35,608 nucleotides of DNA from Bacillota bacterium (GCA_023409265.1 JAEYHZ010000027.1:1-35608), one strand, 5' to 3'. Positions 8,512-16,854 are shown, counted from the stretch's first letter. Program-made: numbers and translations. Notes: generated by a model from the letters alone, not told the origin.

Positions 8512-9297
8512 TCACAATTTAGTTCCTCTAAGCCGGGCCAGTTCACCGGTGATGTTCTCACTTTTCATCAGGGTTTCACCGATCAATACCGCATTTGTAC
8601 CGTTTTGCATCAAAACTTTTATGTCATCGGCAGTTTTTATACCACTTTCAGAAACAAATATCTTTTCCTCCGGCACCAGCTTTCGAAGCCTTAAACTTGT
8701 ATTTATATCAACGTCAAAGGTTTTAAGATTCCTGTTATTGACTCCTATTACTCTAGCGCCGGCTTCAAGTGCACTGTACAGCTCTTTTTCGTCATGGGCC
8801 TCCACAAGGCTTGAAAGTCCCAGAGAATCAGCTATGTCAATGTATTCTCTGATTGTATGAGTGTCCAGAAGGGCGCATATAAGCAATATTGCATCGGCGC
8901 CAATGAGTTTTGCCTCATAGATCTGGTATGGATCAATAGTGAAGTCCTTTCTGAGCACAGGGAGCTTTATGGCCTGCCTTATTTCCATCAGATACTCATC
9001 GCTTCCAAGGAAAAAGTCTGGCTCAGTCAGCACAGAGACAGCACTGGCGCCGGCACTTTCGTATTCCCGGGCAACCTCCAGATGGGGAAAATGCTCTGAG
9101 ATAATACCTTTTGATGGTGATGCTTTCTTTACTTCACAGATGAATGCCATATCATCTGTTTTGAGAGCATTTTCAAAGGAAAAGGGGGAGCTGCCCGGAG
9201 TAGCAAGGGCTTCCTTCCTGACAGCCTCAAGCGGCCTGGCAGCTTTTAATGCCTCAACCCTTAATATTGTTTTTTCAACGATCTTATCCAGTATCAT
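8512..9297 (-). CDS. trpC: Indole-3-glycerol phosphate synthase
   Basis: Ring closure and decarboxylation of CdRP to indole-3-glycerol phosphate, the substrate of TrpA. 261 residues, expected length. Signature FICEVKKASPSKG carries the catalytic lysine; VLRKDF supplies the second lysine, then LVEAHDEKEL, IGVNNRNL and VSESGI, with GETLM near the C-terminal phosphate site. ATG at 9297 has GGAGG six bases upstream. It lies 91 bases downstream of trpD and 54 bases upstream of trpF in the operon. Confidence 0.97.
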   Translation of the reverse strand: MILDKIVEKTILRVEALKAARPLEAVRKEALATPGSSPFSFENALKTDDMAFICEVKKASPSKGIISEHFPHLEVAREYESAGASAVSVLTEPDFFLGSDEYLMEIRQAIKLPVLRKDFTIDPYQIYEAKLIGADAILLICALLDTHTIREYIDIADSLGLSSLVEAHDEKELYSALEAGARVIGVNNRNLKTFDVDINTSLRLRKLVPEEKIFVSESGIKTADDIKVLMQNGTNAVLIGETLMKSENITGELARLRGTKL

Positions 9298-9388
9298 TAG
9301 AAGCCTCCTGCAAATTTAATTAACAATATCTTTAATTATCTGCTTCAATTTTTGAGCAGCTACTAAATTCAAATATTATGAGCAGAAT

Positions 9389-10411
9389 TTAATTCTTAAT
9401 ATTAAAGGAATTTGAAAGCTCTATGAATTTATTTAGCTGCCGGCGGGCGGCTCCACTGTCGATGAGGTTTTCAGCCATTTTTACACATTCTCTGAGGGTA
9501 ATCTGGTTGTGCGACATATACAGACAAAGTGCGGAATTGAGTACAACTACATCTCTTTTTGGTCCCTGGCTGCCATTGAGTATATCTACGGCGATCCTGG
9601 CATTTTCACGGGGATCACCCCCAACCAGCTCCTTTGCCTCACACTTTTTAAGGCCAAGCTGTTCAGGACTGAGGAAGAAGCTGTTCAGCCTTCCGTTATT
9701 CACTTCACATATGGTAGTTGTGTCACACAGAGTTACTTCATCCAGCCCATCATGACCGTGGACAACCATGGCGCGCTTTACCCCCAGGTTTGCCAGCACT
9801 CTTGCCAGCGGCTCCACAAGATTCTCATCGTATACTCCAAGCAGCTGCATGTTGGCACCTGCCGGATTGGACAAAGGGCCCAGAATATTGAAAATAGTTC
9901 GTACTGCCAGTTCCTTGCGGACAGGAGCTGCATACTTCATTGAAGCATGATATGTGGGTGCAAACATAAAGCATATTCCTATATTTTTCAGAATTTCTGC
10001 ACTCTGATCTGCAGTTAAAGTTATATTTATTCCCAGAGCTTCAAGCAGGTCAGCACTTCCGCATTTACTTGATACCGACCGGTTGCCGTGCTTGGCAACC
10101 GGAACTCCGCCAGCCGATACTATTAAAGAGGAAACAGTAGAAATATTAAAGGTATTTGCTTCGTCTCCACCTGTTCCCACTATATCAAGAACATCGAATT
10201 CAGGGCGGAGTTTTGTACATTTTTCTCTCATAACAGCTGCACAGGCTGTGATTTCTTCTATAGTTTCACCTTTCATGCGCATTGCAGTGAGAAAAGAACC
10301 TATTTGTGCATTTGATGCACGGCCTTCCATGATTTCTTCCATAACCATTTTGGTTTCCCCAAGGCTTAAGTTGTTTTTGTTAATTATCTGATAAATTGCT
10401 TCCTGTATCAT
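9389..10411 (-). CDS. trpD: Anthranilate phosphoribosyltransferase
   Basis: Transfers the phosphoribosyl group of PRPP to anthranilate, the second step of the pathway. 340 residues, full length. The PRPP/Mg signature DIVGTGGDEANTFNIST, the KHGNRSVSSKCGSAD loop and HGHDGLDEV (anthranilate/Mg side) are intact. Starts with ATG at 10411 overlapping the trpG stop by 4 bases (ATGA), so coupled to trpG. The amidotransferase is a separate gene, unlike enteric bacteria where TrpG and TrpD are fused. Confidence 0.98.
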   Translation of the reverse strand: MIQEAIYQIINKNNLSLGETKMVMEEIMEGRASNAQIGSFLTAMRMKGETIEEITACAAVMREKCTKLRPEFDVLDIVGTGGDEANTFNISTVSSLIVSAGGVPVAKHGNRSVSSKCGSADLLEALGINITLTADQSAEILKNIGICFMFAPTYHASMKYAAPVRKELAVRTIFNILGPLSNPAGANMQLLGVYDENLVEPLARVLANLGVKRAMVVHGHDGLDEVTLCDTTTICEVNNGRLNSFFLSPEQLGLKKCEAKELVGGDPRENARIAVDILNGSQGPKRDVVVLNSALCLYMSHNQITLRECVKMAENLIDSGAARRQLNKFIELSNSFNIKN

Positions 10412-11016
10412 ATACCCTCCATACCTCCTGTCTTCACTCCGGTTTCATTGCCTATAGAAAGGAAATTCTCCAGAATCGTTTTCCCCTTTGTAGTTAATAT
10501 TGACTCGGGGTGAAATTGAACTCCGTATACATCAGCGTCTCTGTGCTTGACTCCCATGATTTCACCCGAGCTGTCTTCAGCTATCACCAAAAGCTCATCG
10601 GGGAGAGTTTCACGGACCATTGCCAGAGAGTGATATCTGGCCCCGTCTATGATGGGTGGAAGACTCCTGAATAATGCGCTGCCGTTGGCGATATGAATTG
10701 AGCTTTTTTTACCGTGCATCAGCTCTTTTGCATAGGACACGGTTGCTCCGAATACCTCGCAAATGGCCTGATGCCCGAGGCACACACCAAGAATGGGGAT
10801 TTTTCCTGTAAAATAGCTGATAACATCTTCGCAGATGCCTGCATCTCCTGGTCGTCCCGGACCGGGAGATATAATTATATGTGAAGGCTTCAGCGCTTCA
10901 ATTTGCGGAATAGTAAGTTCGTCATTCCTGACTACTTTTACTTCGCTGTTAATAACTCCCACAAGCTGATAAAGATTGTAGGAAAAACTGTCATAGTTAT
11001 CGATCAAAAGTATCAT
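10408..11016 (-). CDS. trpG: Anthranilate synthase component II (glutamine amidotransferase)
   Basis: Class I glutamine amidotransferase that releases ammonia from glutamine for TrpE. 202 residues. Begins MILLIDNYDSFSYNL; oxyanion loop SPGPGRPGDAG; nucleophile Cys79 in GVCLGHQAI; catalytic pair in FHPES (His169, Glu171). Ribosome site AAGGAGA precedes the ATG at 11016, 19 bases after the trpE stop. In some Firmicutes this subunit (PabA/TrpG) also serves para-aminobenzoate synthase. No pabB is visible here, so a dual role cannot be judged. Confidence 0.97.
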   Translation of the reverse strand: MILLIDNYDSFSYNLYQLVGVINSEVKVVRNDELTIPQIEALKPSHIIISPGPGRPGDAGICEDVISYFTGKIPILGVCLGHQAICEVFGATVSYAKELMHGKKSSIHIANGSALFRSLPPIIDGARYHSLAMVRETLPDELLVIAEDSSGEIMGVKHRDADVYGVQFHPESILTTKGKTILENFLSIGNETGVKTGGMEGI

Positions 11017-11035
11017 TTAGTCTACTCTCCTTTCT

Positions 11036-12499
11036 TTATTTCAGCCCTTTTCCTGACTGCTCAAGTGCGTTTATGATTGCCTGGGCTTTATTGGCGGTTT
11101 CCATAAATTCAGTTTCAGGAACGCTGTCCGCAACCACACCGCCGCCTGACTGAACAAATACCGTATTGTCTTTGAGTACTGCCATTCTGATTGCGATGCA
11201 GGTATCCATGTTTCCTGTGAAATCAATGTAGCCGATGGCACCGCCGTATATTCCTCTGCGATGGCCTTCAACTTCGTTTATTATCTGGCAGGCACGTATT
11301 TTAGGGGCTCCTGAAAGTGTCCCGGCAGGGAGCAGGGCAGCTACTGCGTCCAATTGATCCAGCCCTTCCCGGAGCTTTCCGGTAACCTTTGATTCAATAT
11401 GGATTACATGCGAGAATTTCCTTATGCTGAGATAATCTTTAACCTCAACCGAGCCGAATTCACTGATACGACCAAGATCGTTCCGGCCCAGGTCCACAAG
11501 CATGTTGTGTTCAGCCAGTTCCTTTTCATCACTCAGAAGCTGTTCTATCAGCAGAGAATCCTCCTCATCACATTTGCCCCGGGGTTTTGTTCCGGCAATA
11601 GGAAAGGTGGAAAGGTTGCCATCCATGAGTTTGATCAGTGTTTCAGGTGAAGTACCCGTAATTTCCAGGTCATCAAATTTCAGAAAGAACATATATGGCG
11701 AAGGATTTGTAGTTCTGAGTGTCCTGTAAGTATCAAAAAGGCTACCTTCAAAACGTGCAGATCTTCTGTTTGAAGGGACGGCCTGAAATATATCACCTTC
11801 AAAGATATACTCCTTGACCTTTTCTACTATTCTGCAGTACTCTTCCTTGCTAAATACCGGCTTAAAAGGTGAAAGCAGCTTTGATGGGGAAGAGGGAGCG
11901 GAAGCAGTGTCTTTTATAAGAACTATGATGTTATCAAGTTCCTTAACTGCCTTTTCATAGTTTTCAGCCAACTCATCAGTTTTTATATTTATCATCACAA
12001 TGATTTTTTGTTTGAAATGATCGAAGGCTATTACTTTATCAAATAGCATGAGATCCACATCATTAAAGTTTGTTTCATCGATACCACCCAGCTCTAAAAC
12101 AGGCTCGCTGTATTTAATATAATCATAGGCAAAGTATCCTACAAATCCTCCTGTAAATGGAGGTAAAAAGTCAAGCTTTGGACTTTTGTAAGCATTTAAT
12201 ATTGATCTGATATGACTATTGGGATCACTGGTTACAGTTTTGATATTTGTGCCTTTAACCTCCAGCTGTCCATCCTTGCACTTAAGCTCAAGAACAGGAT
12301 CATATCCCAGAAAGGAATACCGACCCCACTTTTCGCCGCTTTCTACGCTTTCCAGAAGGTAGTACTGACTGCTGATGGACTTGATGTTTTGCAATACTGC
12401 TATAGGGGTTTTGATGTCGGCAAAGATTTCACGGCATACGGGAATAACGGTATAGCCCTGTGATAAACTTCTTGCCTCCTCCAGACTTGGTTTATACAT
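11036..12499 (-). CDS. trpE: Anthranilate synthase component I
   Basis: Converts chorismate and ammonia to anthranilate, the committed and feedback-inhibited step. 487 residues, typical. The Trp-binding LLESVESGEKWGRYSF segment near residue 48 indicates feedback control. The chorismate-binding C-terminal domain shows GDIFQAVPSNR, TSPETLIK, PIAGTKPRG, DEKELAEHNMLVDLGRND, and LSGAPKIRA / GGAIGYIDF. First gene of the operon; ATG at 12499 follows AAGGAG. The leader upstream is a T-box, so expression should rise when tRNA-Trp is uncharged. Confidence 0.98.
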   Translation of the reverse strand: MYKPSLEEARSLSQGYTVIPVCREIFADIKTPIAVLQNIKSISSQYYLLESVESGEKWGRYSFLGYDPVLELKCKDGQLEVKGTNIKTVTSDPNSHIRSILNAYKSPKLDFLPPFTGGFVGYFAYDYIKYSEPVLELGGIDETNFNDVDLMLFDKVIAFDHFKQKIIVMINIKTDELAENYEKAVKELDNIIVLIKDTASAPSSPSKLLSPFKPVFSKEEYCRIVEKVKEYIFEGDIFQAVPSNRRSARFEGSLFDTYRTLRTTNPSPYMFFLKFDDLEITGTSPETLIKLMDGNLSTFPIAGTKPRGKCDEEDSLLIEQLLSDEKELAEHNMLVDLGRNDLGRISEFGSVEVKDYLSIRKFSHVIHIESKVTGKLREGLDQLDAVAALLPAGTLSGAPKIRACQIINEVEGHRRGIYGGAIGYIDFTGNMDTCIAIRMAVLKDNTVFVQSGGGVVADSVPETEFMETANKAQAIINALEQSGKGLK

Positions 12500-12589
12500 T
12501 TTACCACTCCTTTATAAAGTTTTTTTACTTACCGGTAAGTTCTCCTAAGGAATGATTAAGTTTTATTATTTAATCACTCCTAAGCAAAT

Positions 12590-12900
12590 AAAAACACCCG
12601 CCCATGACTGAAATAATTAGTCAAGGACGAGTGTAGAATTCACCCGCGGTGCCACCTTGTTTTGTAAGTAAATAAACCTTACACGCTTACAGAAATACCA
12701 ACATATTTCCCACATATAACGCATGTGCTGCGTCGCAGAATACTTTGAAGGATATACCATCATTTGACTGCGCCCTCAGTGGTCCATTTGATGTACTGCG
12801 TTCTGCGGGGCTCTCAGCTTCCCCCGCTCTCTGTAAGTGCACGTTCGGAATAATAAATACTCCAACACCGTTATCTCCACTTCAACGGTTTAGAGGAATA
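12590..12900 (-). promoter_or_regulatory. Tryptophan T-box leader upstream of trpE
   Basis: On the minus strand the conserved T-box GGUGGCACCGCGGGUG lies at 12641-12656, just before the terminator. Upstream, Stem I landmarks are visible: GGAGUA at 12858-12863, ACAGAGAGC, and a GC-rich apical hairpin closing with GAGCCCCGC. In the specifier loop AAAUGGACCACUGAG, the UGG at 12784-12786 is the tryptophan codon. Uncharged tRNA-Trp should pair with the T-box bulge, form the antiterminator and allow read-through into trpE; charged tRNA leaves the terminator. The match of specifier and operon makes the assignment secure. Confidence 0.95.
12595..12633 (-). terminator. T-box regulated intrinsic terminator
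   Basis: Minus-strand RNA CACUCGUCCUUGACU pairs with AGUCAUGGGCGGGUG across a 9-base loop, followed by a U-run (A-run at 12585-12594 on the plus strand). The left arm overlaps the region after the T-box, as expected for the terminator/antiterminator switch. Confidence 0.93.
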
Positions 12901-12918
12901 GATAAAAGATAAGTCCAG

Positions 12919-13028
12919 ATTTTCAAGGGAGATAGTTTTCAAAAAGATAAGGCGGAGGAGGACGCAATAATTGTTTTATTGCAACCGACGACAACGCAAT
13001 ATTTTTGGAAAATGGCCCCTTGAGAAAT
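12919..13028. repeat. 110-bp palindromic element in the trp leader region
   Basis: Imperfect terminal inverted repeats of about 27 bases (12919-12945 and 13002-13028; about three quarters match, with small gaps) enclose a GC-richer core. The core has AGGCGGAGGAGGACGCAATAA, a GCAATAA/TTATTGC hairpin and CGACGACAAC. It has no coding capacity. The core resembles the right half of the repeat at 16574-16854. It lies between the best promoter candidate and the T-box, so it is probably transcribed as part of the trp leader. Confidence 0.6.
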
Positions 13029-13078
13029 GGAAAGTTACTATTTAACTGTTCCTACAGGGCAGATATTTAATTAATAAT

Positions 13079-13107
13079 AGATTACATCCTGCATAAAATT
13101 TTGTCAA
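13079..13107 (-). promoter_or_regulatory. Candidate sigma-A promoter for the trp operon
   Basis: On the minus strand a perfect TTGACA (13102-13107) is followed after 17 bases by TAATCT (13079-13084), which matches TATAAT at only three positions. It would give a leader of over 500 bases including the palindromic element and T-box. No better promoter was found closer to Stem I. Confidence 0.4.
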
Positions 13108-13262
13108 TAAGGAAATTTCAGTAAATTTGGTTGTATATAAAATTCTTTATATGGAATAACTATGGTAAATTTTTTTAAAATTATTGTACAAAATTACCTT
13201 ATCTTAAATTACTCTATATTATATTATGCTTTATGTAGGATTAACATTATTCCTGTATTTGT

Positions 13263-13886
13263 TTAAATCAACATCTGGTATATTCCAACCCCGACAAGCA
13301 GCAGCCCTGAAATAACTGTTGCCTGATCACCTAAAAATTTTGCTGCCCACCGTCTGCCGATAACAGCACCAAGTGAAATTGTTATAAGACTAAAAACTAT
13401 AACTGCTGCTGTAAGTACTCCGATATTGACTCCTGTCATACCGGCACCGAAACCTGTTCCCAGGCAGTTAACCGCCAGTGCTATTCCCAGCAGAATGGAT
13501 TCTTTCAGGGATATATCTCCTGAATAATCTCTGTCTGCTAAACCGGGATTGTCCATGACTGCCCGTAATTCGCCAATGTACTGAATACTGTTCTGATGTT
13601 CTCTTTTGGTCCTGTTTTTATTATAAACATAGCTGCCAATAGTATAAAGCCCCATGGCGCTGACAATTGAACCGCCTATGATATTTCCTGTATAACTGGG
13701 AATATAGTTGGATAGGACACTGCCCAGCATACTTGACAGAAGAGTTGCAATACCTGAAAATAACGCAATTGCAAAATTTGACTTGAAGGGAACATTGATT
13801 TTTCTGGCGCCGTACGCCAGGCCGATGACCATGTTATCGAGATTTGGTGCTAAACATAGTAAAAATATTGATAAAAAGTAAACCAC
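13263..13886 (-). CDS. ytaF: YtaF-type sporulation membrane protein
   Basis: 207-residue polytopic membrane protein with about six hydrophobic segments and a charged cytoplasmic loop near residues 110-130. The N-terminus LCLAPNLDNMVIGLAYG and the later ALAVNCLGTGFGAG segment are the paired half-repeats of the YtaF/MntP-like (DUF204) family. YtaF is known from sporulating Bacilli and Clostridia, and its relatives export Mn2+; the substrate of this one is unknown. Translation starts at GTG 13886, preceded by GAGGTGAT at good spacing. The leader has a GGTCA/TGACC hairpin and an AAAGCAA/TTGCTTT dyad (near 13945-13960). No sporulation sigma promoter could be read with confidence. Confidence 0.8.
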   Translation of the reverse strand: MVYFLSIFLLCLAPNLDNMVIGLAYGARKINVPFKSNFAIALFSGIATLLSSMLGSVLSNYIPSYTGNIIGGSIVSAMGLYTIGSYVYNKNRTKREHQNSIQYIGELRAVMDNPGLADRDYSGDISLKESILLGIALAVNCLGTGFGAGMTGVNIGVLTAAVIVFSLITISLGAVIGRRWAAKFLGDQATVISGLLLVGVGIYQMLI

Positions 13887-14056
13887 GTAAATATCACCTC
13901 ACTAGGTCAGTATATTGACCTTGAGAGGTGATAGTGTCTGTCCGAAAGCAATTTGCTTTACCTGGGCATTATTTATAAAATAACTTCGCCATTTAAAGAT
14001 GGCTAAAACTGAGTTTTATTATATAGTCATGCCTTAAAGTGCTATTATTTGCTTTT

Positions 14057-14644
14057 TTATTTTTTATCCTTGTCTGCATTCTTACCCGTTTCTTTGTTAA
14101 GGGCCAGCAAAATCTTTTCTGCTGCAATTTTCCGGGCATTTGCTTCACTGGTTAACTGTAATGCAAACAAACGGAGTGTGGTTTCATAATCTTCCTCATT
14201 TAGCTGTTCAAGGGCAGTGGAAAGCATGTTTGATATTTTGCTGAAAGCATCATCCTGAAGCCTAGTCAGCTCTTCAAAGAAGCTTTGATATTGCTGCTCA
14301 TTGTTAAAACTGCTGAGGGAACCGGCTATAAGAGGTATGGGCAGGATAGGCTTCAGCATGGACAAAATATAAAGTGTTACAAGATGTTCCCTGTCATATT
14401 TTTTATTGACCGGTCTCTTTAAATAGCCCTCTTTTACATAATTATTGACCATACTTGAAGTAATTACCTTACCCGAATCTTCTGTGTCAAAAAGCTTTAA
14501 AAGACGCTCCAGGTAAGTTACCACCTGATCCATATACAAGTCTATACCCGGAAACTGGTTCCAGTTTTCTGTTGAATATTCACTTAGAGCTTTCGAAAAG
14601 TCAGAGAGCTCTTTTTTTATGGAGTCTAAATTATTACTACTCAA
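14057..14644 (-). CDS. DUF1836-family protein
   Basis: 195 residues, soluble, with no membrane segment; the C-terminus is highly charged (KNADKDKK). Length and the pattern with SSMVNNYVKEGYLKRP and KKYDREHLVTLYIL match DUF1836, whose N-terminal part resembles a MerR-like winged helix (a Y/K-x-GYL-x-P turn). Function is unknown; a regulatory role is inferred. I chose the TTG at 14644 because GGAGG lies 8 bases upstream. The farther ATG at 14704 would lie upstream of the transcription start predicted from the promoter at 14695-14722. Divergent from the SGNH hydrolase gene. Confidence 0.75.
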   Translation of the reverse strand: MSSNNLDSIKKELSDFSKALSEYSTENWNQFPGIDLYMDQVVTYLERLLKLFDTEDSGKVITSSMVNNYVKEGYLKRPVNKKYDREHLVTLYILSMLKPILPIPLIAGSLSSFNNEQQYQSFFEELTRLQDDAFSKISNMLSTALEQLNEEDYETTLRLFALQLTSEANARKIAAEKILLALNKETGKNADKDKK

Positions 14645-14694
14645 ATACAATACCTCCTGGTGCGATACTAACCCACATGGATTAATCATAACTA

Positions 14695-14722
14695 AGTATA
14701 TCACATGAAATAATTTTTACAA
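14695..14722 (-). promoter_or_regulatory. Sigma-A-like promoter of the DUF1836 gene
   Basis: Minus-strand TTGTAA (14717-14722), 16-base spacer, then TATACT (14695-14700) with an extended TGA just before it. Transcription would start near 14688, about 45 bases before the TTG start codon. Confidence 0.6.
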
Positions 14723-14740
14723 CATAGTTATAATTAGTAC

Positions 14741-14767
14741 TTGACATTTTAAGTGCATATGTATAAT
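14741..14767 (+). promoter_or_regulatory. Candidate promoter of the SGNH hydrolase gene
   Basis: TTGACA at 14741-14746 and TATAAT at 14762-14767, both perfect hexamers, but with a short 15-base spacer. It overlaps the divergent promoter region, so the two genes may be co-regulated. Confidence 0.55.
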
Positions 14768-14919
14768 ATAGTATTCAAAACTAGATAATAAAATGTATGT
14801 AATGGGGAAGAATAGATGTACTAATAAGAAGGTAGAATGACGGAAATAACATTATATTTGCTTTATATATGGAGATAATGATTATGAGAAACAAAATTTC
14901 TAAAACAGAAGGTGATTTT

Positions 14920-15612
14920 ATGATGGAATTAAACAATAAGAACATAACTATTTGGGGAGATTCCATTTTAAAAGGAGTAATTTTAGATGAACAGGATGGA
15001 AAATATAAAGTTCTGAAAAATAGCTGTATTAACACTTTCGCAGAAATAACCGGGTGCTCCCTGAAAAATAATGCCTATTTCGGGATGACATCTACAAAGG
15101 CGTTGAACAGGATATCAAACCTGATAGACAGACAGCCCGTAAATAAAAATGATATTGTTATATTAGAATTTGGAGGGAACGATTGTGATTTTAATTGGGC
15201 TCAGATTTCAGAAGCACCAGAAGCTGACCATCTGCCCAAAACTACAATTGCAAATTTTAAAAAGTCACTTCAGTATATGATTGATATGTTCCGGGAAAAG
15301 GGAGTAACACCTATTTTGATGAATTTACCTCCTTTGGAACCTGAAAAATATTTCAATTGGCTTTCCAGAGGTCTAAATAAAGAAAACATACTCAAGTGGC
15401 TGGGAGATGTGGCCAAAATCTATAGATGGCAGGAAGCATACAACAGTGCTGTGGAATGGGTGGCCAGGCAAAATGACTGCAGACTCATAAACGTAAGAGA
15501 GGGCTTTCTGATCAGTAATGATTATAGTTCACAGTTTTGTGCTGACGGAATTCATCCAAATGAAAAGGGACATAGAAAAATATTGGAGTCACTCCTGGAC
15601 TTTGCATTTTAG
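14920..15612 (+). CDS. SGNH/GDSL-family hydrolase
   Basis: Likely esterase or lipase-type hydrolase with an SGNH fold. Block I ITIWGDSILKG gives the nucleophilic Ser; block III FGGNDCDF supplies the Gly-Asn oxyanion residues; block V DGIHPNEKGH supplies the Asp-His pair. With the ATG at 14920 (AAGGTGAT upstream) it is 230 residues. Upstream in-frame ATGs at 14884 and 14869 are possible, the former with GGAG at 9 bases. No signal peptide is visible, so the substrate is probably intracellular or the protein is exported by an unrecognised route. Divergent from the DUF1836 gene and convergent with the TPR gene; the context does not reveal the substrate. Confidence 0.85.
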   Translation: MMELNNKNITIWGDSILKGVILDEQDGKYKVLKNSCINTFAEITGCSLKNNAYFGMTSTKALNRISNLIDRQPVNKNDIVILEFGGNDCDFNWAQISEAPEADHLPKTTIANFKKSLQYMIDMFREKGVTPILMNLPPLEPEKYFNWLSRGLNKENILKWLGDVAKIYRWQEAYNSAVEWVARQNDCRLINVREGFLISNDYSSQFCADGIHPNEKGHRKILESLLDFAF

Positions 15613-15739
15613 AGTTGGAATTATTAGTAATTAACAGGTTTAAAATGGAAAAAATTCAGAGGCAAACAAATTAACATTATGCTTGGAAGAAAGTGTTGAG
15701 AAGAAATTGTTATCCTGTTTGCCTTAAACATTTTTCTGA

Positions 15740-16441
15740 TTATTGAGCTTCCATCTCTGCCAGTTTATTCTCTATATCTTCTTTTGAAATTGCTGAAAGA
15801 TAATTTAATTTATACAGCTGGGAATTCTTCAGCATTTCAATGCATTTTTCCTTATCCCCCAGTTTTTCCAGAACAAGAGCGTAATCGTAGTATGCTTCAG
15901 GGAATTTAGGGTTTAGTGTCATAAGCTTCTTGAATACCTCGTTTGCTTTTTCATATTCTCCCATAAGATAATAAGTTTGACCCAGGTTATCTGAAATAAC
16001 ACCGCCGGTACTGTTATAGTCTGCAGCTTCCAGGTTAAACTTCAGAGCTTTTTCAAGGTCTCCTGCGAGATTGTAAAGGTAGCCGAGACTCCCGTAAATA
16101 GATGTGTTTTTGTATTTGGGGATAATTTCTTCAAACAATTTAATGGCTTCGTCCAGTTTACCCTGTTTCCACAGACCGAGTGCATAGTTGGATTGGGTAT
16201 CATAGAGCTCACTATTTGACAGTTTCGGGGATCTCAGCTGCTCATCAAATATTTTCATTGCTTCCTCCAGCCTGCCGTACTTTAAAAGTACATAGCCGTA
16301 TGTGGTTACAACGCTTGATTTTGCACTGCCTGTCTTGTATGCTTTTTCCAGGTGATTTATGGTTCCTTGTACATCGCCGCTTGCGTAAGCCCTATTAGCT
16401 TTTATAATATACATTGTTGATTTTATTTTCCCAAAAAACAT
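15740..16441 (-). CDS. Tetratricopeptide-repeat protein
   Basis: 233 residues made almost wholly of TPR helices: AYASGDVQGTINHLEKAY, YGYVLLKYGRLEEAMKIF, ALGLWKQGKLDEAIKLFEE, GYLYNLAGDLEKALKF, GQTYYLMGEYEKANEVF and YALVLEKLGDKEKCIEML, about six units. Such proteins are protein-interaction scaffolds; no catalytic domain is attached. I prefer the ATG at 16441 (GGAG 6 bases upstream) to the ATG at 16453, whose ribosome site would be only 2 bases away. The role is unknown. It is preceded by a 52-bp inverted repeat and, farther up, by the repeat element at 16574. Confidence 0.85.
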   Translation of the reverse strand: MFFGKIKSTMYIIKANRAYASGDVQGTINHLEKAYKTGSAKSSVVTTYGYVLLKYGRLEEAMKIFDEQLRSPKLSNSELYDTQSNYALGLWKQGKLDEAIKLFEEIIPKYKNTSIYGSLGYLYNLAGDLEKALKFNLEAADYNSTGGVISDNLGQTYYLMGEYEKANEVFKKLMTLNPKFPEAYYDYALVLEKLGDKEKCIEMLKNSQLYKLNYLSAISKEDIENKLAEMEAQ

Positions 16442-16505
16442 ATTTATCTCCATTTCTCCTCAGGGGTGTTTCCCACGGGAACAGTTTTATCCAAAGTTTA
16501 CGTTT

Positions 16506-16557
16506 AGGACTCTCAAAATAACCGCTTCAAAATGGCAGGTATTGTTTTAGGAGTCCT
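16506..16557. repeat. Inverted repeat upstream of the TPR gene
   Basis: AGGACTC at 16506-16512 pairs with GAGTCCT at 16551-16557, and pairing continues inward with one or two gaps (CAAAATAACCGC with GCAGGTATTGTTTT). It could be a leader hairpin of the minus-strand TPR gene or a terminator-like structure for anything arriving from the repeat. Confidence 0.5.
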
Positions 16558-16573
16558 TAATATTATATCAAAT

Positions 16574-16854
16574 AGTACCCTCTGTTAACAATGTACAATA
16601 CGTTTTTGAGTGACGAATTTGCCCTGTGGCTGCGTTGGAGCCGCTTGCAAGGCACAAAGCCTTTCTTCGCGTCTTCGCCTTGTCGCAAGCCAAGTTCTCT
16701 CGCTCAAAAATCACCGACCTCACGCCGAGATATTTTGGCGATTTTCGAGGCGGATGGACGCAGCCTTGCTGACGCAAGGCAAGGACGACAACAAAGAAAA
16801 GTGGCAAAAGAGCTGGCGTGAGGCGTGTTGTACATTGTCAATAGAGGATGTACT
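16574..16854. repeat. MITE-like element with terminal inverted repeats
   Basis: About 281 bp bounded by imperfect inverted repeats of about 30 bases: left end AGTACCCTCTGTTAACAATG (continuing to 16602), right end 16824-16854 whose complement begins AGTACATCCTCTATTGACAA. Flanks read TA on both sides. The interior is GC-rich with nested hairpins (GCAAGGCACAAAGCC; CTTGCTGACGCAAGG). Open frames inside have no ribosome sites and no protein resemblance. A second copy of the left half occurs at 35467-35608. Non-autonomous mobile or palindromic repeat is the best reading; no transposase gene is present in the window. Confidence 0.75.

Noticed and set aside
13887..14056. Mn2+ (yybP-ykoY) riboswitch upstream of ytaF
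   Set aside because: The hairpins present do not show the conserved yybP-ykoY loop sequences.
15660..15724. Terminator between the SGNH hydrolase and TPR genes
   Set aside because: AGGCAAACA/TGTTTGCCT pair across a loop of nearly 50 bases with no U-run, too weak to call.
16574..16854. Insertion sequence with its own transposase
   Set aside because: Too short, with no frame resembling a transposase; only terminal repeats are IS-like.
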